This document shows positions 1-7,941 of a stretch of DNA of 55,990 bases, piece after piece. A program made the position numbers and the translations under genes. The stretch is taken from positions 1 through 55,990 of the forward strand of contig JANLHG010000020.1 in assembly GCA_024654575.1 (NCBI GenBank), written 5' to 3'. The first letter of the stretch is position 1, and every line of letters begins with the position of its first letter. The stretch is from Patescibacteria group bacterium. Its GTDB lineage: Bacteria > Patescibacteriota > Minisyncoccia > Phycocordibacterales > PALSA-1337. The notes under the pieces were generated by a model that did not search any database, had not been told where the DNA came from, and saw only the letters and a program-made list of their open reading frames with translations.

Positions 1-1589
1 CTATTTCTGATGATGAAATTGTTTATAAAGAAAATAAAACAAAACTTTATACGTTCAAGTATTGGAAGGACTTCCCTATCTCCATCGCTACGACTCGTCC
101 TGAAACAAAACTTGGTGACACTGGTATTGCTGTAAATCCAGAAGATATTAGATATAAAAAATATATTGGGAAAGAATTTGAGGGTAATTTCGCTGGTACT
201 AATCTTAAGATAAGAATTGTTTCTGATTCTTCAGTTGATCCAGAATTTGGTACTGGTGCCGTTGGGATTACTCCTGCTCATAGTATGATTGACTACGAAA
301 TTGGCGAAAAAAATAATTTACCAGTTATTCAAGTTATTAATGAATACGCAAGAATATCAATAGATAACCCAGAATTTAAAGATAAAAAAACTACCGAAGC
401 AAGAGATCTTATTATTGAATGGATTAGAAAAGAAAATTTACTTGAAAATGAAGAAGAAATAACTCAAAATATTGCAACTGCTGAAAGAACTGGTGGTGTT
501 GTTGAACCGTTACCTAAATTACAATGGTTTGTAAATGTTAATAAACCAATTCCAGAACGAGATAATAAAACTCTTAAAGACATAATGCGATATGCTGTAC
601 AAAGTAAACAAATAAATATTTTACCAGAATATTTTGATAAAACTTATTTTCATTGGATTGATAATTTGCGTGATTGGTGTATTTCTAGACAAATATGGTT
701 TGGACATCGTATACCAGTTTGGTATAAAGGCGATGAAGTATATTGCGGTATTGAAGCACCAAAAGAAAATGGATGGGAACAAGATGAAGATACACTTGAT
801 ACTTGGTTTTCTTCTGGATTATGGACATTTTCTACACTTGGTTGGCCTGAAAAAACAAAGGATTTGGAATTGTATCATCCCACGAGTGTACTTGAAACTG
901 GTTATGATATTTTATTTTTCTGGGTAGCTAGAATGATTCTTATGTCAGGATATCTTCTTGGCACCGTTCCTTTTAAGACGATATATCTCCATGGTATTGT
1001 TCGTGATGAAAAAGGTCGAAAAATATCAAAATCCCTAGATAATAACGCTGATCCCGTTGATCTTGGTAAAAAATATGGTTCAGATGCTGTCCGTTTAGGT
1101 CTTATTATTGGTACTGGTCCGGGTAATGATTCAAAAATTAGTGAAAATAAATTAAAGGGTTATAAAAATTTTGCCAACAAAATTTGGAATATCGCTCGGT
1201 TTATTTTAAGCACTAATGAAAACGTAGAATATGATGAAAAGTTTAGTGAATATACTGATGAAGATAAAAAATTAATAAAAGATCAGAGTAATTTATTATT
1301 GGAGATTACTAAAGAAATGGATGAGTATAAATTTTATTTAGTAGGTGAAAAGATATACCACTATGTATGGCATACGTTTGCTGATATCATTATTGAAGAT
1401 AGTAAAAATATTTTTGCAGGAATTGATAATTATGCAATTTTATCTAGAAAACAACTCTTATTTCATTCTCTCGGCTTTATTTTAAAAATACTTCATCCTT
1501 TTATGCCGTTTATTACTGAAGAAATTTGGAGTTTATCACCACTTAATAAAAATAAAACACTGCTTCTTGTGGAAAAGTGGCCAATTTAA
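1..1589 (+). CDS. valS: Valine--tRNA ligase, C-terminal part (5' end outside window)
   Basis: This class I aminoacyl-tRNA synthetase charges tRNA-Val in the cytoplasm. The frame is open from base 3, so the N-terminal half with the HIGH motif lies before the window. What remains is the editing (CP1) domain, with its TRPET signature near base 93 and the GTGAV and TPAHS segments around 250-282. The catalytic-domain end follows, with WCISRQIWFGHRIP and the variant signature KISKS near base 1020, and then the helical anticodon-binding domain (WNIARF, HPFMPFITEEIW). The choice of ValRS over IleRS rests on the pattern of the DTWFSSGLWTFSTLGWP and GRKISKSLDNN segments. The stop is 3 bases before the next ATG, which suggests co-transcription with the membrane protease. 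Confidence 0.95.
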   Translation, partial: ISDDEIVYKENKTKLYTFKYWKDFPISIATTRPETKLGDTGIAVNPEDIRYKKYIGKEFEGNFAGTNLKIRIVSDSSVDPEFGTGAVGITPAHSMIDYEIGEKNNLPVIQVINEYARISIDNPEFKDKKTTEARDLIIEWIRKENLLENEEEITQNIATAERTGGVVEPLPKLQWFVNVNKPIPERDNKTLKDIMRYAVQSKQINILPEYFDKTYFHWIDNLRDWCISRQIWFGHRIPVWYKGDEVYCGIEAPKENGWEQDEDTLDTWFSSGLWTFSTLGWPEKTKDLELYHPTSVLETGYDILFFWVARMILMSGYLLGTVPFKTIYLHGIVRDEKGRKISKSLDNNADPVDLGKKYGSDAVRLGLIIGTGPGNDSKISENKLKGYKNFANKIWNIARFILSTNENVEYDEKFSEYTDEDKKLIKDQSNLLLEITKEMDEYKFYLVGEKIYHYVWHTFADIIIEDSKNIFAGIDNYAILSRKQLLFHSLGFILKILHPFMPFITEEIWSLSPLNKNKTLLLVEKWPI

Positions 1590-1592
1590 TTT

Positions 1593-2291
1593 ATGTCTTC
1601 AATTTCACTAATTTATGCACTTTTGGCTAGCATCGTTCCAGTTTTCTTGTGGCTTTGTTTTTGGTTGAGAGAAGACCGTCTTCATCCAGAACCACGTTTA
1701 TTTATTTTCCTCGCTTTTTTAGGTGGAATGTTAGCTGTTCCAATAGTTTTACCTATTGAACAGTTTGTGAATAATCATTTCAGTGATACCTCAACAATTC
1801 TTTTCTTGTGGGCATTTACTGAAGAATTTACAAAGTACTTTATAGGGTTTGCTTTTGTTTTAAGGAGAAAATTTGTTGATGAACCGATTGATGTAATTAT
1901 ATATATGATTACGATAGCACTTGGTTTTGCAGCGTTGGAAAATACTTTTTTTATATTAAAACCAATTTTAGAAGGAGATGTCGTTCGTACTATTATTACT
2001 AGCGATATGCGTTTTATGGGTGCTACTTTGCTTCATGTCGTATCGTCAGCTATTATTGGTTCTGCTATAGCTCTTTCATTTTTTAAAAATAAAATTATTA
2101 AAATATTTTCGCTGTCTTTCGGTATTATTTTAGCTACTTTTTTTCATATGATATTTAATTTTTTTATCACAAAAGGACAAGTTTCAGATGCTTTCACTGT
2201 GTTTGTGTCTGTCTGGGTTGCTTCAATAATTCTATTGTTGATTTTTGAGAAAGTGAAGTTATTCACACCTGTGCAAGAATCAAATGTGTAG
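1593..2291 (+). CDS. PrsW-family intramembrane metalloprotease-like protein
   Basis: A 232-residue polytopic membrane protein with about seven hydrophobic segments. It carries the PrsW family signatures: an EExxK motif at residues 77-81 in a helix, a conserved ALGFAALENTFF-type segment near 110-120, and histidines in later helices (LLHVVSS, FHMIFNFF). PrsW of Bacillus cleaves the anti-sigma factor RsiW, and the family belongs to the CAAX-protease-like superfamily. The substrate here is unknown and no anti-sigma factor is visible nearby. The start follows valS by 3 bases, and no Shine-Dalgarno sequence precedes it. Confidence 0.85.
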   Translation: MSSISLIYALLASIVPVFLWLCFWLREDRLHPEPRLFIFLAFLGGMLAVPIVLPIEQFVNNHFSDTSTILFLWAFTEEFTKYFIGFAFVLRRKFVDEPIDVIIYMITIALGFAALENTFFILKPILEGDVVRTIITSDMRFMGATLLHVVSSAIIGSAIALSFFKNKIIKIFSLSFGIILATFFHMIFNFFITKGQVSDAFTVFVSVWVASIILLLIFEKVKLFTPVQESNV

Positions 2292-2318
2292 TATACTATA
2301 AACATAATAATCTAATTT

Positions 2319-2783
2319 ATGTCAAAAGAAAAAATATCATTTTTTGAACGTCTAACTGGCTCAGTAAAAGCTAGTGATGAAATTGAGGAAAAAGCCTCAA
2401 AAGTAAAAAATAGTTCGAATTGGAGTTTGGAAGAAGAGGAAGAAGAAAAAGATGGGCAACTTACTGTTGATGTTTATCAAACACCTGATGATATTATAAT
2501 AAAAACTATGGTTGCTGGAGTAAAACCGGAAGATTTAGATATTTCTATTACTAGAGACATGGTAACTATCAAAGGAAAGCGAGAAGAAGAAAGAGGTATC
2601 AGAGGAGATGATTTTTTTACGAAAGAACTTTACTGGGGTACTTTTTCTAGAGTTATTACTTTACCTCAAGAAATAGATGTGGAAGAAGCTGAAGCACTCG
2701 AAAGACACGGTCTACTCATAGTTCGTCTTCCAAGAATAGACAAAGGTAGACAAACGAAACTGAAGGTTAAATCAAACGGCTAA
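2319..2783 (+). CDS. Hsp20/alpha-crystallin family small heat-shock protein
   Basis: A 154-residue ATP-independent holdase chaperone. The acidic N-terminal arm (about residues 1-50) is followed by the alpha-crystallin domain: LTVDVYQTPDDIIIKTMVAGVKPEDLDIS, then the usual ITRDMVTIKGKREEE strand and the WGTFSRVITLPQEID segment. It closes with the conserved GLLIVRLPR (the A-x-x-x-n-G-v-L end of the domain). The C-terminal I-x-I/V anchor is weak (TKLKVKS). A TATACT hexamer at about 2292 lies some 20 bases before the ATG and there is no clear ribosome binding site. A tRNA-Phe gene on the opposite strand begins 6 bases after the stop. Confidence 0.93.
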   Translation: MSKEKISFFERLTGSVKASDEIEEKASKVKNSSNWSLEEEEEEKDGQLTVDVYQTPDDIIIKTMVAGVKPEDLDISITRDMVTIKGKREEERGIRGDDFFTKELYWGTFSRVITLPQEIDVEEAEALERHGLLIVRLPRIDKGRQTKLKVKSNG

Positions 2784-2789
2784 TTAATT

Positions 2790-2864
2790 TGGTGCCTGGG
2801 GGCAGAATCGCACTGCCGACCTGTCCCTCTTCAGGGGAACGCTCTACTACTGAGCTACCCAGGC
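2790..2864 (-). tRNA. tRNA-Phe (anticodon GAA)
   Basis: Read on the minus strand, the acceptor stem GCCTGGG/CCCAGGC, D-arm GCTC/GAGC, anticodon arm with loop CTGAAGA (anticodon GAA) and T-arm GGCAG/CTGCC all pair. A discriminator A is followed by an encoded CCA. The T loop reads TGCGATT, so the nearly universal T at position 55 is replaced by G, and the outermost anticodon-stem pair is T-C. The fold is otherwise complete. Confidence 0.93.
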
Positions 2865-2869
2865 AATTT

Positions 2870-3100
2870 TTATTTCAATATATCTTCAATTCCTGTTCCG
2901 CTATAAATCGCCGTGAGTTGATTTACATATGGTTTTATTGCCACATAAGCACCAAAGGAAAACAAAATAATAACAATCCAATATCCGTATTGCATCACTC
3001 TTCCCCACCGCGCCGAACGTTGCATTTTTTTTAAAATGACATTATTCTCTTTTGCAAGAGAAGCGGTTTCTTCTAAAATTTCTCGTTCTTCTGGAGTCAT
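2870..3100 (-). CDS. Small single-pass membrane protein of unknown function
   Basis: A 76-residue protein with a charged N-terminal amphipathic stretch (TPEEREILEETASLAKENNVILKKMQRSARWGRVMQ) followed by one transmembrane helix (about residues 39-58) and a short tail. I do not recognise a named domain. The strong -10 hexamer six bases before the ATG and the start and stop positions close to the flanking tRNAs support it as a real gene. The polar N-terminal half with an E-rich heptad-like pattern may form a short coiled coil on the cytoplasmic face. Confidence 0.7.
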   Translation of the reverse strand: MTPEEREILEETASLAKENNVILKKMQRSARWGRVMQYGYWIVIILFSFGAYVAIKPYVNQLTAIYSGTGIEDILK

Positions 3101-3106
3101 AGAAAT

Positions 3107-3112
3107 AGTATA
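3107..3112 (-). promoter_or_regulatory. -10 hexamer TATACT, six bases from the start codon
   Basis: On the minus strand TATACT is separated from the ATG at 3100 by only six bases. Transcription beginning about seven bases after the hexamer would start at or next to the ATG, so the mRNA would be leaderless. No clear -35 box was found. Confidence 0.55.
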
Positions 3113-3146
3113 ACAAAAAACGAAAAAAATGCTATAGTTTTTATAT

Positions 3147-3218
3147 GCTCTTGTAGTTCAACGGATAGAACAACCCCGTCCTAAGGGGTAGATGTCAGTT
3201 CAATTCTGGCCAGGAGCA
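3147..3218 (+). tRNA. tRNA-Arg (anticodon CCT)
   Basis: Acceptor stem GCTCTTG/CAGGAGC (one G-T pair), D-arm, anticodon stem ACCCC/GGGGT with loop GTCCTAA (anticodon CCT) and T-arm GTCAG/CTGGC all fold. Discriminator A; CCA is not encoded. Residue 32 of the anticodon loop is G, which is uncommon. The T loop TTCAATT has A at position 57. Confidence 0.93.
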
Positions 3219-3221
3219 CAA

Positions 3222-3458
3222 TTATTTTATCCCTAATGTTGTAGAGAGTTTCTCTTTATCAAAGCCGATAGTGATATCCCCATCAATATCAATAACAGGT
3301 ACACCCATTTGTCCGCTTTTTTCTATCATTTCTTTTCGTTTTTCTGTATCTTCACCTACATTATATTCCGTATATTGAATATTATTTGTCTTAAAAAATT
3401 CTTTAGCTTGATTACAATATGTACAAGTTGGTGTTGAATAAATTGTTACATTTTTCAT
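3222..3458 (-). CDS. Glutaredoxin-like / NrdH-like redox protein
   Basis: A 78-residue thioredoxin-fold protein with the redox motif C12-T-Y-C15 after the first beta strand (VTIYSTPTC). The cis-proline segment MGVPVIDIDGD and the final DKEKLSTTLGI helix are those of small bacterial glutaredoxins. Such proteins are reduced by glutathione or by thioredoxin reductase. This window encodes a thioredoxin reductase at 11028, and no glutathione pathway gene is seen here, so a TrxB-driven NrdH-like role is plausible but is inference. The ATG is preceded by AAATCAT with no Shine-Dalgarno site. Confidence 0.88.
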   Translation of the reverse strand: MKNVTIYSTPTCTYCNQAKEFFKTNNIQYTEYNVGEDTEKRKEMIEKSGQMGVPVIDIDGDITIGFDKEKLSTTLGIK

Positions 3459-3471
3459 ATGATTTATTTTT

Positions 3472-3711
3472 TTATCTTTTAATATCTGACATTATACCAT
3501 TATATGCGTTGGCTACGCTTTCTTTGATAAATATCAGCGGACTGTTTCCTTCGGCTACATCTTTTGGTGCATCAATGGAAGCGAATTCCATTTTTATAAA
3601 TGAAAGCCAAATCACAAAAATAATTCCAGTGATCGCTAATGATACCGAAAAAACAACAGTTTTTTTATGGTGATCTGATTTTTTTCTCAAATTTTCAATA
3701 ATTTTACTCAT
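3472..3711 (-). CDS. Small membrane-anchored protein of unknown function
   Basis: A 79-residue protein with a basic N-terminus (KIIENLRKKSDHHKK), one transmembrane helix at about residues 18-36, and a 40-residue outward tail. No family recognised. The positive-inside rule puts the N-terminus in the cytoplasm. It lies 5 bases after the stop of the MBL-fold gene and 13 bases before the glutaredoxin gene, so the three probably form one minus-strand unit. Confidence 0.65.
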   Translation of the reverse strand: MSKIIENLRKKSDHHKKTVVFSVSLAITGIIFVIWLSFIKMEFASIDAPKDVAEGNSPLIFIKESVANAYNGIMSDIKR

Positions 3712-3716
3712 AATAT

Positions 3717-4328
3717 TTATTGATTAGCTAAGAGAATTACAACGTCCCCTTCTTTACCATCCAAATCTTTTTTCTTGATAGTTAATTTATCAAGTGGTTC
3801 CGACTTTTCTCCGCTCTCTTTTACGAAAATTTTTAAAGAAGCATCATCGTAATACATAGGAATTATTATTTTTGGTTCAAGTGATACTGCGAATTTATAT
3901 GATTCTGAGGGTGAAAGTATTTCGTTGTTCACTGGTGTAAAAAGAATGTCAATTTCCTCTAAAGCTTCTTTCGTGGAGTTTATTAGGTTGATATCTTTTA
4001 AAGCACCCAAAAAACAAATATTCATACCTTCAAGGGATACTAAATAAATAGTATTAATTCGTTCTTCAACTGATTTTGATAAAAATCCTCTTATAAACAC
4101 CCCTTTAGTTTCATATTCTCCTGGGCCAGAAATAACAAAGGGTTTGGCCTCTCCATGGGATACTTGGTCAATACCATTAAAATCAGGATGATTGGTCGTA
4201 ATAAGAGCAATATCTGCTCCAAAACGACTTGTTTTTAATTTTGAATCTTTGGAAATTGGATTAAAAGCCAATGTCGTATTACCGAATTGTACCTTAAAGA
4301 ATTCTCCACCTTGATATGTAATAATCAT
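3717..4328 (-). CDS. MBL-fold (UlaG-like) metal-dependent hydrolase-like protein
   Basis: A 203-residue protein with the four-layer beta-lactamase fold pattern of the UlaG/L-ascorbate lactonase-like group: an N-terminal strand MIITYQGGEFFKVQFGNTTLAFNP, the ALITTNHPDFNG segment where the HxHxDH motif normally sits, and the GPGEYETKGVFIRGF strand. Only NHPDFN is left of the metal motif (no HxHxDH), so metal binding and catalysis may be lost or altered. The later IIIPMYYDD segment is the family's usual substrate-side strand. Function unknown. Confidence 0.8.
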   Translation of the reverse strand: MIITYQGGEFFKVQFGNTTLAFNPISKDSKLKTSRFGADIALITTNHPDFNGIDQVSHGEAKPFVISGPGEYETKGVFIRGFLSKSVEERINTIYLVSLEGMNICFLGALKDINLINSTKEALEEIDILFTPVNNEILSPSESYKFAVSLEPKIIIPMYYDDASLKIFVKESGEKSEPLDKLTIKKKDLDGKEGDVVILLANQ

Positions 4329-4335
4329 AAAATAG

Positions 4336-4341
4336 ATTATA
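4336..4341 (-). promoter_or_regulatory. -10 hexamer TATAAT before the MBL-fold gene
   Basis: A consensus TATAAT lies seven bases before the ATG at 4328, with no Shine-Dalgarno sequence between them. This spacing predicts a leaderless transcript. Confidence 0.6.
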
Positions 4342-4463
4342 GCATTATTTTAAAACTAGACAAAATCAATATTTCCCCATATACTTGAGCACGTTATTAG
4401 TCACATGCAAGATAACCACGCAAATTGTTTTATTATTAAAAAGCGGAACTTGCGTATAAAAAT

Positions 4464-5597
4464 ATGTTAAAAAAAATAAAAGAAAAGATTTTGGGTGAGC
4501 ATAAAAATGTGGTACAGGCAGAAGTTGAAAAAGAGTCCATAATGACTAAGTTTTTTAACGATTCTTTAACTCCTCCAAATGCTGGAGATGTTGTAGAAGG
4601 TCCCGTTATTGGTATTGAAAAGAGTGTTGTTTACGTTGACCTTAATCCTTACGGGACTGGTATCATTTATGGTAGAGAATATATAAGTGCTAGAGATATT
4701 ATTAAAAAAATTAACATTGGAGATAGTATTGCAGCTAAAATTGTTGATACAAATAATAAAGATGGATATATTGAGCTTTCTCTAAAAGAGGCACGTCAAG
4801 CATTGATTTGGAATGAGGCGGAAAAAGCTATTAATGAAAGAAAAATTCTTGAATTACCTGTTGTTGAAGCTAATAAAGGAGGATTACTTATAGAATGGCA
4901 AGGAATTATTGGTTTTCTTCCAGCTTCTCAATTAAAAACAGAGCATTATCCGCGAGTGGCAGATGGAGATAAAGATAAAATTCTTGAAGAGTTAAAGAAA
5001 TTTGTGGGACAACGAATTGCTGTTTCAATAATTTCTGCTCTTCCCAAGGAAGGTAAGCTTATTTTCTCTGAAAAAAATCCAGTTGAAAAAGATAAAGAAA
5101 AAATTATTGGTCATTATAGCGTAGGCGATACAGTTGAAGGTTCCATAACTGGAATTGTTGATTTTGGTATTTTTGTGAAGATTGAAGATGGATTAGAAGG
5201 ACTTGTTCATATTTCTGAAATTGATTGGTCACTTGTAGAAGATCCTCGCCTATTTTTCAAAGTCGGTGAGAAAGTTGATGTGAAAATCATTGAAATAAAA
5301 GATGGTAAAGTTTCGCTTTCAATTAAAGCTCTTAAAGAAAATCCATGGGTTCATGCAGTCGGAAAATATGAAAAAGAAAAGGTGGTTGAAGGTGTGGTCA
5401 TAAAATTCAATAAACACGGTGCTTTAGCGTCTATAGAAGAAGGTATTGCTGGACTTGTTCATATCTCAGAGTTTGGAAGTGAGGCAAAACTTAGAGAAAA
5501 ACTAGAGCTTGGTAAAAAATATAGTTTCAAAATTACTCTTTTTGACCCTAAGGAACAGAAAATGGCTCTCTCGTTTGTTGATAAAGAGAAGAAATAA
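4464..5597 (+). CDS. rpsA: S1-domain RNA-binding protein (ribosomal protein bS1-like)
   Basis: A 377-residue protein made of four tandem S1 (OB-fold) domains: about residues 35-105 (GDVVEGPVIGIEKSVVYVDL), 125-200, 215-285 (GDTVEGSITGIVDFGIFVKIEDGLEGLVHISEIDW, the best match) and 300-375. bS1 binds mRNA at the ribosome; this four-repeat form is shorter than the six-repeat E. coli protein. If many messages are leaderless, as the promoters here suggest, its role may differ from E. coli, which is inference. An inverted CGCAA/TTGCG pair lies in the 50 bases before the ATG and could be a regulatory stem. Confidence 0.9.
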   Translation: MLKKIKEKILGEHKNVVQAEVEKESIMTKFFNDSLTPPNAGDVVEGPVIGIEKSVVYVDLNPYGTGIIYGREYISARDIIKKINIGDSIAAKIVDTNNKDGYIELSLKEARQALIWNEAEKAINERKILELPVVEANKGGLLIEWQGIIGFLPASQLKTEHYPRVADGDKDKILEELKKFVGQRIAVSIISALPKEGKLIFSEKNPVEKDKEKIIGHYSVGDTVEGSITGIVDFGIFVKIEDGLEGLVHISEIDWSLVEDPRLFFKVGEKVDVKIIEIKDGKVSLSIKALKENPWVHAVGKYEKEKVVEGVVIKFNKHGALASIEEGIAGLVHISEFGSEAKLREKLELGKKYSFKITLFDPKEQKMALSFVDKEKK

Positions 5598-5600
5598 AAC

Positions 5601-6128
5601 TTACTTATTAAACTCAGTCATTGCTTTTTCACGACCTTCGGCGATTATCATTTCAATCGCTTGAGTAACTCTTTTAGACACTTTTTTCAATTCGACTAGT
5701 TCGGATGGTTTAAATTTACCTAAAATAAGTTCTTCAATTCCCTTTCCATCTTTTGGAAGTTTTAGTTTACCTGAACTAGTTGTTGGGCAAATTCCAACTC
5801 TTATCCTTATGAACTCCTCAGTTTTTATGGTTTTGATTATTGATTCAACTCCCCTATGTCCACCAGCACTTCTGTTGAATGAAATTTTAAACTTCCCTAT
5901 CGGAAAATTGAAATCATCGTGAATGACTATTAATTTTAAAGCTTTCTTTTTATTAGTGATAATTTTTTTTAGAGCCAAACCAGATTTATTCATAAAAGTA
6001 TCAGGAGCAATCAGAGTCATCCCTTTATTTTTTATTTTTTCCAGGCCCTCAAGCATAATACGTCCAGTATTATGCCTAGTATTTACATATTCTTCTCCGG
6101 GATTACCAAGTCCAACAATATACCACAT
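5601..6128 (-). CDS. pth: Peptidyl-tRNA hydrolase
   Basis: Releases peptidyl-tRNAs dropped from the ribosome. The N-terminus IVGLGNPGEEYVNTRHN carries N9 and the catalytic H19. The segments APDTFMNKSGLAL and IHDDFNFPIGKFKIS (catalytic Asp) and NRSAGGHRGVESII (substrate Asn region) follow in family order. At 175 residues it is slightly shorter than the usual 190. A stretch after the first helix is shortened. It is divergent from lepB with overlapping promoters, and its stop is 3 bases from that of the S1 gene on the other strand. Confidence 0.94.
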   Translation of the reverse strand: MWYIVGLGNPGEEYVNTRHNTGRIMLEGLEKIKNKGMTLIAPDTFMNKSGLALKKIITNKKKALKLIVIHDDFNFPIGKFKISFNRSAGGHRGVESIIKTIKTEEFIRIRVGICPTTSSGKLKLPKDGKGIEELILGKFKPSELVELKKVSKRVTQAIEMIIAEGREKAMTEFNK

Positions 6129-6145
6129 AAAATTAAAATTAATTG

Positions 6146-6174
6146 TTGACTTATTATACTACAAAAGATAAAAT
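6146..6174 (+). promoter_or_regulatory. Sigma-70-type promoter of lepB
   Basis: TTGACT, a 17-base spacer and TAAAAT form a near-consensus promoter. The ATG of lepB is 12 bases after the -10 box, so the leader would be about five bases long and has no room for a Shine-Dalgarno site. Confidence 0.75.
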
Positions 6175-6182
6175 CTAAACAA
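6153..6182 (-). promoter_or_regulatory. Divergent promoter of pth, overlapping the lepB promoter
   Basis: On the minus strand TTGTTT, an 18-base spacer and TATAAT point toward pth, with the ATG 24 bases downstream. The two -10/-35 regions interleave with those of lepB, so RNA polymerase could serve only one gene at a time. Confidence 0.6.
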
Positions 6183-6186
6183 TATT

Positions 6187-6762
6187 ATGGAAGTAGAACA
6201 TAAATTTGAGAATAAGAGTCAATTTTTGAAAGAAGTTATACAATTTGTTCTCATTGTTCTGATTGTTGTCCTTCCAATCAGATTTTTTATTGCTCAACCA
6301 TTTGTTGTTAGTGGAGAATCTATGGATTCAACATTTAATAATGGTAATTATTTGATAGTAGATGAATTGAGTTACAGATTTAGTAATCCTAAGCGTGGAG
6401 ATGTGGTAATTTTTAAGTATCCATATGATCAAAAACGGTATTTGATTAAACGATTAATTGGTTTACCTCTTGAAACTGTCAAAATGAAAAGTGGAATTAT
6501 TACTATAGAAAATCAAGATGGTGAATTCGTTTTGTCTGAACCTTATATTGACTCTAAAAACAATCTTTTGTATGGAGATTTGGAAGTTATTCTTCAAGAT
6601 GATGAATATTTTGTTTTAGGAGATAATAGAATAGCTAGTTCTGATTCTAGAATCTGGGGTAATCTTTCAAAAAATCTTATTATTGGAAGGCCGATTATCC
6701 GCCTTTTTCCTTTTAATAGTATAGAAGTTTTGCCTGGTTCATACAATAAATATGTCCAATAA
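6187..6762 (+). CDS. lepB: Signal peptidase I
   Basis: Cleaves signal peptides of exported proteins at the outer face of the membrane. One N-terminal transmembrane helix (about residues 14-36) precedes box B SGESMDSTF with the nucleophile S45. Box D RYLIKRLIGLP supplies the general-base lysine K88, and box E GDNRIASSDSRIWG is present near residue 150. Length (191) is typical of Gram-positive-type SipS enzymes. The C-terminal codons overlap the start of the HisRS-like gene by 11 bases, so the two are translated from one message. Confidence 0.95.
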   Translation: MEVEHKFENKSQFLKEVIQFVLIVLIVVLPIRFFIAQPFVVSGESMDSTFNNGNYLIVDELSYRFSNPKRGDVVIFKYPYDQKRYLIKRLIGLPLETVKMKSGIITIENQDGEFVLSEPYIDSKNNLLYGDLEVILQDDEYFVLGDNRIASSDSRIWGNLSKNLIIGRPIIRLFPFNSIEVLPGSYNKYVQ

Positions 6763-7930
6763 AAATTTAAATGAATCTGCGGAGATAGCTGTTTATTATG
6801 GTTTTAGTCCAATAGAAACTCCAGAAATTAAAAAAGTAGATATTAATAATTGTAAAAATCTATTTTATGATGACGTTGTTGAAGACGAAGGTGAAGAGAC
6901 CGAAACAGTATTACCTCTACATGTTGAAGAAAAATCTTCAATCTTAAGAATCTATGTTGAAAAAAAAATGGATTCCTTACCTCAACCTGTATATTTATAC
7001 ATAAAAGGTAATTTTAAAAATAGCTTAAAGAAAAAAAATAGTTCTTATTCTAGATATTGTGATTTAGAAATAGTTGGCGATTCAAAAAGTATTTCTGAAG
7101 CCATTCTCATTCAGACATCAATAGTTATCTTGGCGAATGAGGGATATAAGGATGTATGTGTAGAAATAAATTCTATTGGAGATAAGGATTCCCAGGCTCG
7201 TTTTCTGAAAGAATTAAATCAATACTATCGAAAAAATGCAAACCAAATACAACCTTGTTGTAAGGAAGCATTAAAGAGTGATGTATTTGAGTTACTTCAT
7301 TGTAAAAATGAAAAATGTCATTTGTTAAAAATGTCTGCACCTAAAACAATCGCCTACCTTGGAGAAGCTAGTCGAGAACATTTTAAAGAAGTTCTTGAGT
7401 ATTTGGAAGCTTTAGATATCCCTTATAGAATAAATAATAACCTTATTGGTAATAGAAAATATTGTTCAGATACGATATTTGAAATTATTGATATGGATAG
7501 TACTTCAAAAGTAAAAAAAACACTTGCGGTTGGTGTCAGATATGATGGATTATCAAAACGTCTTGGTTTTAAAAAAGAGGTGGGAGGAGTCGGTATTTCC
7601 CTACTCATTAAAAGAAAAGCAAAAGAAATTAAAAGAAAAATAAAAACTCCAACACTATATTTTATTCAATTAGGGTTTGAAGCAAAATGTAAAAGTTTAC
7701 AAATTATAGAGATGTTGCGACAAGCTAAAATAGCAGTTTATCACTCACTTGGTAAAGATAAAATGACTGCTCAGATGAATGTATTGGAAAAATTAAAAGT
7801 GACTCATACTTTGCTTATGGGTAAAAAAGAAGCAATAGAAAAAACAATAATAGTAAAAGATATGACAAAACGATCTCAGGAAACAGTTCCTATTAATAAA
7901 CTTGTTGCATATTTAAAAAAAAGGTGTTAG
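6752..7930 (+). CDS. Histidyl-tRNA synthetase-like protein lacking catalytic arginines
   Basis: The 392-residue sequence aligns along its whole length with HisRS: the region EINSIGDKDSQARFLKEL, the YLGEASREHFKEVLEYLEALDIPYRIN block, GVRYDGLSKRLG, and a C-terminal anticodon-binding domain (FIQLGFEAKCKSL to INKLVAYLKKR). The catalytic signatures are changed. Motif 2 FRxE is replaced by GNFKNSL, the histidine-A motif RGLDYY by GNRKYC, and motif 3 ends GVGISLLI with no arginine. A non-synthetase role (HisZ-like, GCN2-like or tRNA-binding) or a highly divergent active HisRS are both possible. It overlaps lepB and precedes bS21. Confidence 0.75.
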   Translation: MSNKNLNESAEIAVYYGFSPIETPEIKKVDINNCKNLFYDDVVEDEGEETETVLPLHVEEKSSILRIYVEKKMDSLPQPVYLYIKGNFKNSLKKKNSSYSRYCDLEIVGDSKSISEAILIQTSIVILANEGYKDVCVEINSIGDKDSQARFLKELNQYYRKNANQIQPCCKEALKSDVFELLHCKNEKCHLLKMSAPKTIAYLGEASREHFKEVLEYLEALDIPYRINNNLIGNRKYCSDTIFEIIDMDSTSKVKKTLAVGVRYDGLSKRLGFKKEVGGVGISLLIKRKAKEIKRKIKTPTLYFIQLGFEAKCKSLQIIEMLRQAKIAVYHSLGKDKMTAQMNVLEKLKVTHTLLMGKKEAIEKTIIVKDMTKRSQETVPINKLVAYLKKRC

Positions 7931-7941
7931 CATAGCCAAAT

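Noticed and set aside
634-927. 97-codon frame inside valS
   Set aside because: It is a shadow in another frame of strongly conserved ValRS sequence; no start signal.
4380-4463. Small RNA or riboswitch before the S1-domain gene
   Set aside because: Only one 5-6 bp inverted pair is visible in the 135-base gap; not enough structure to call a feature.
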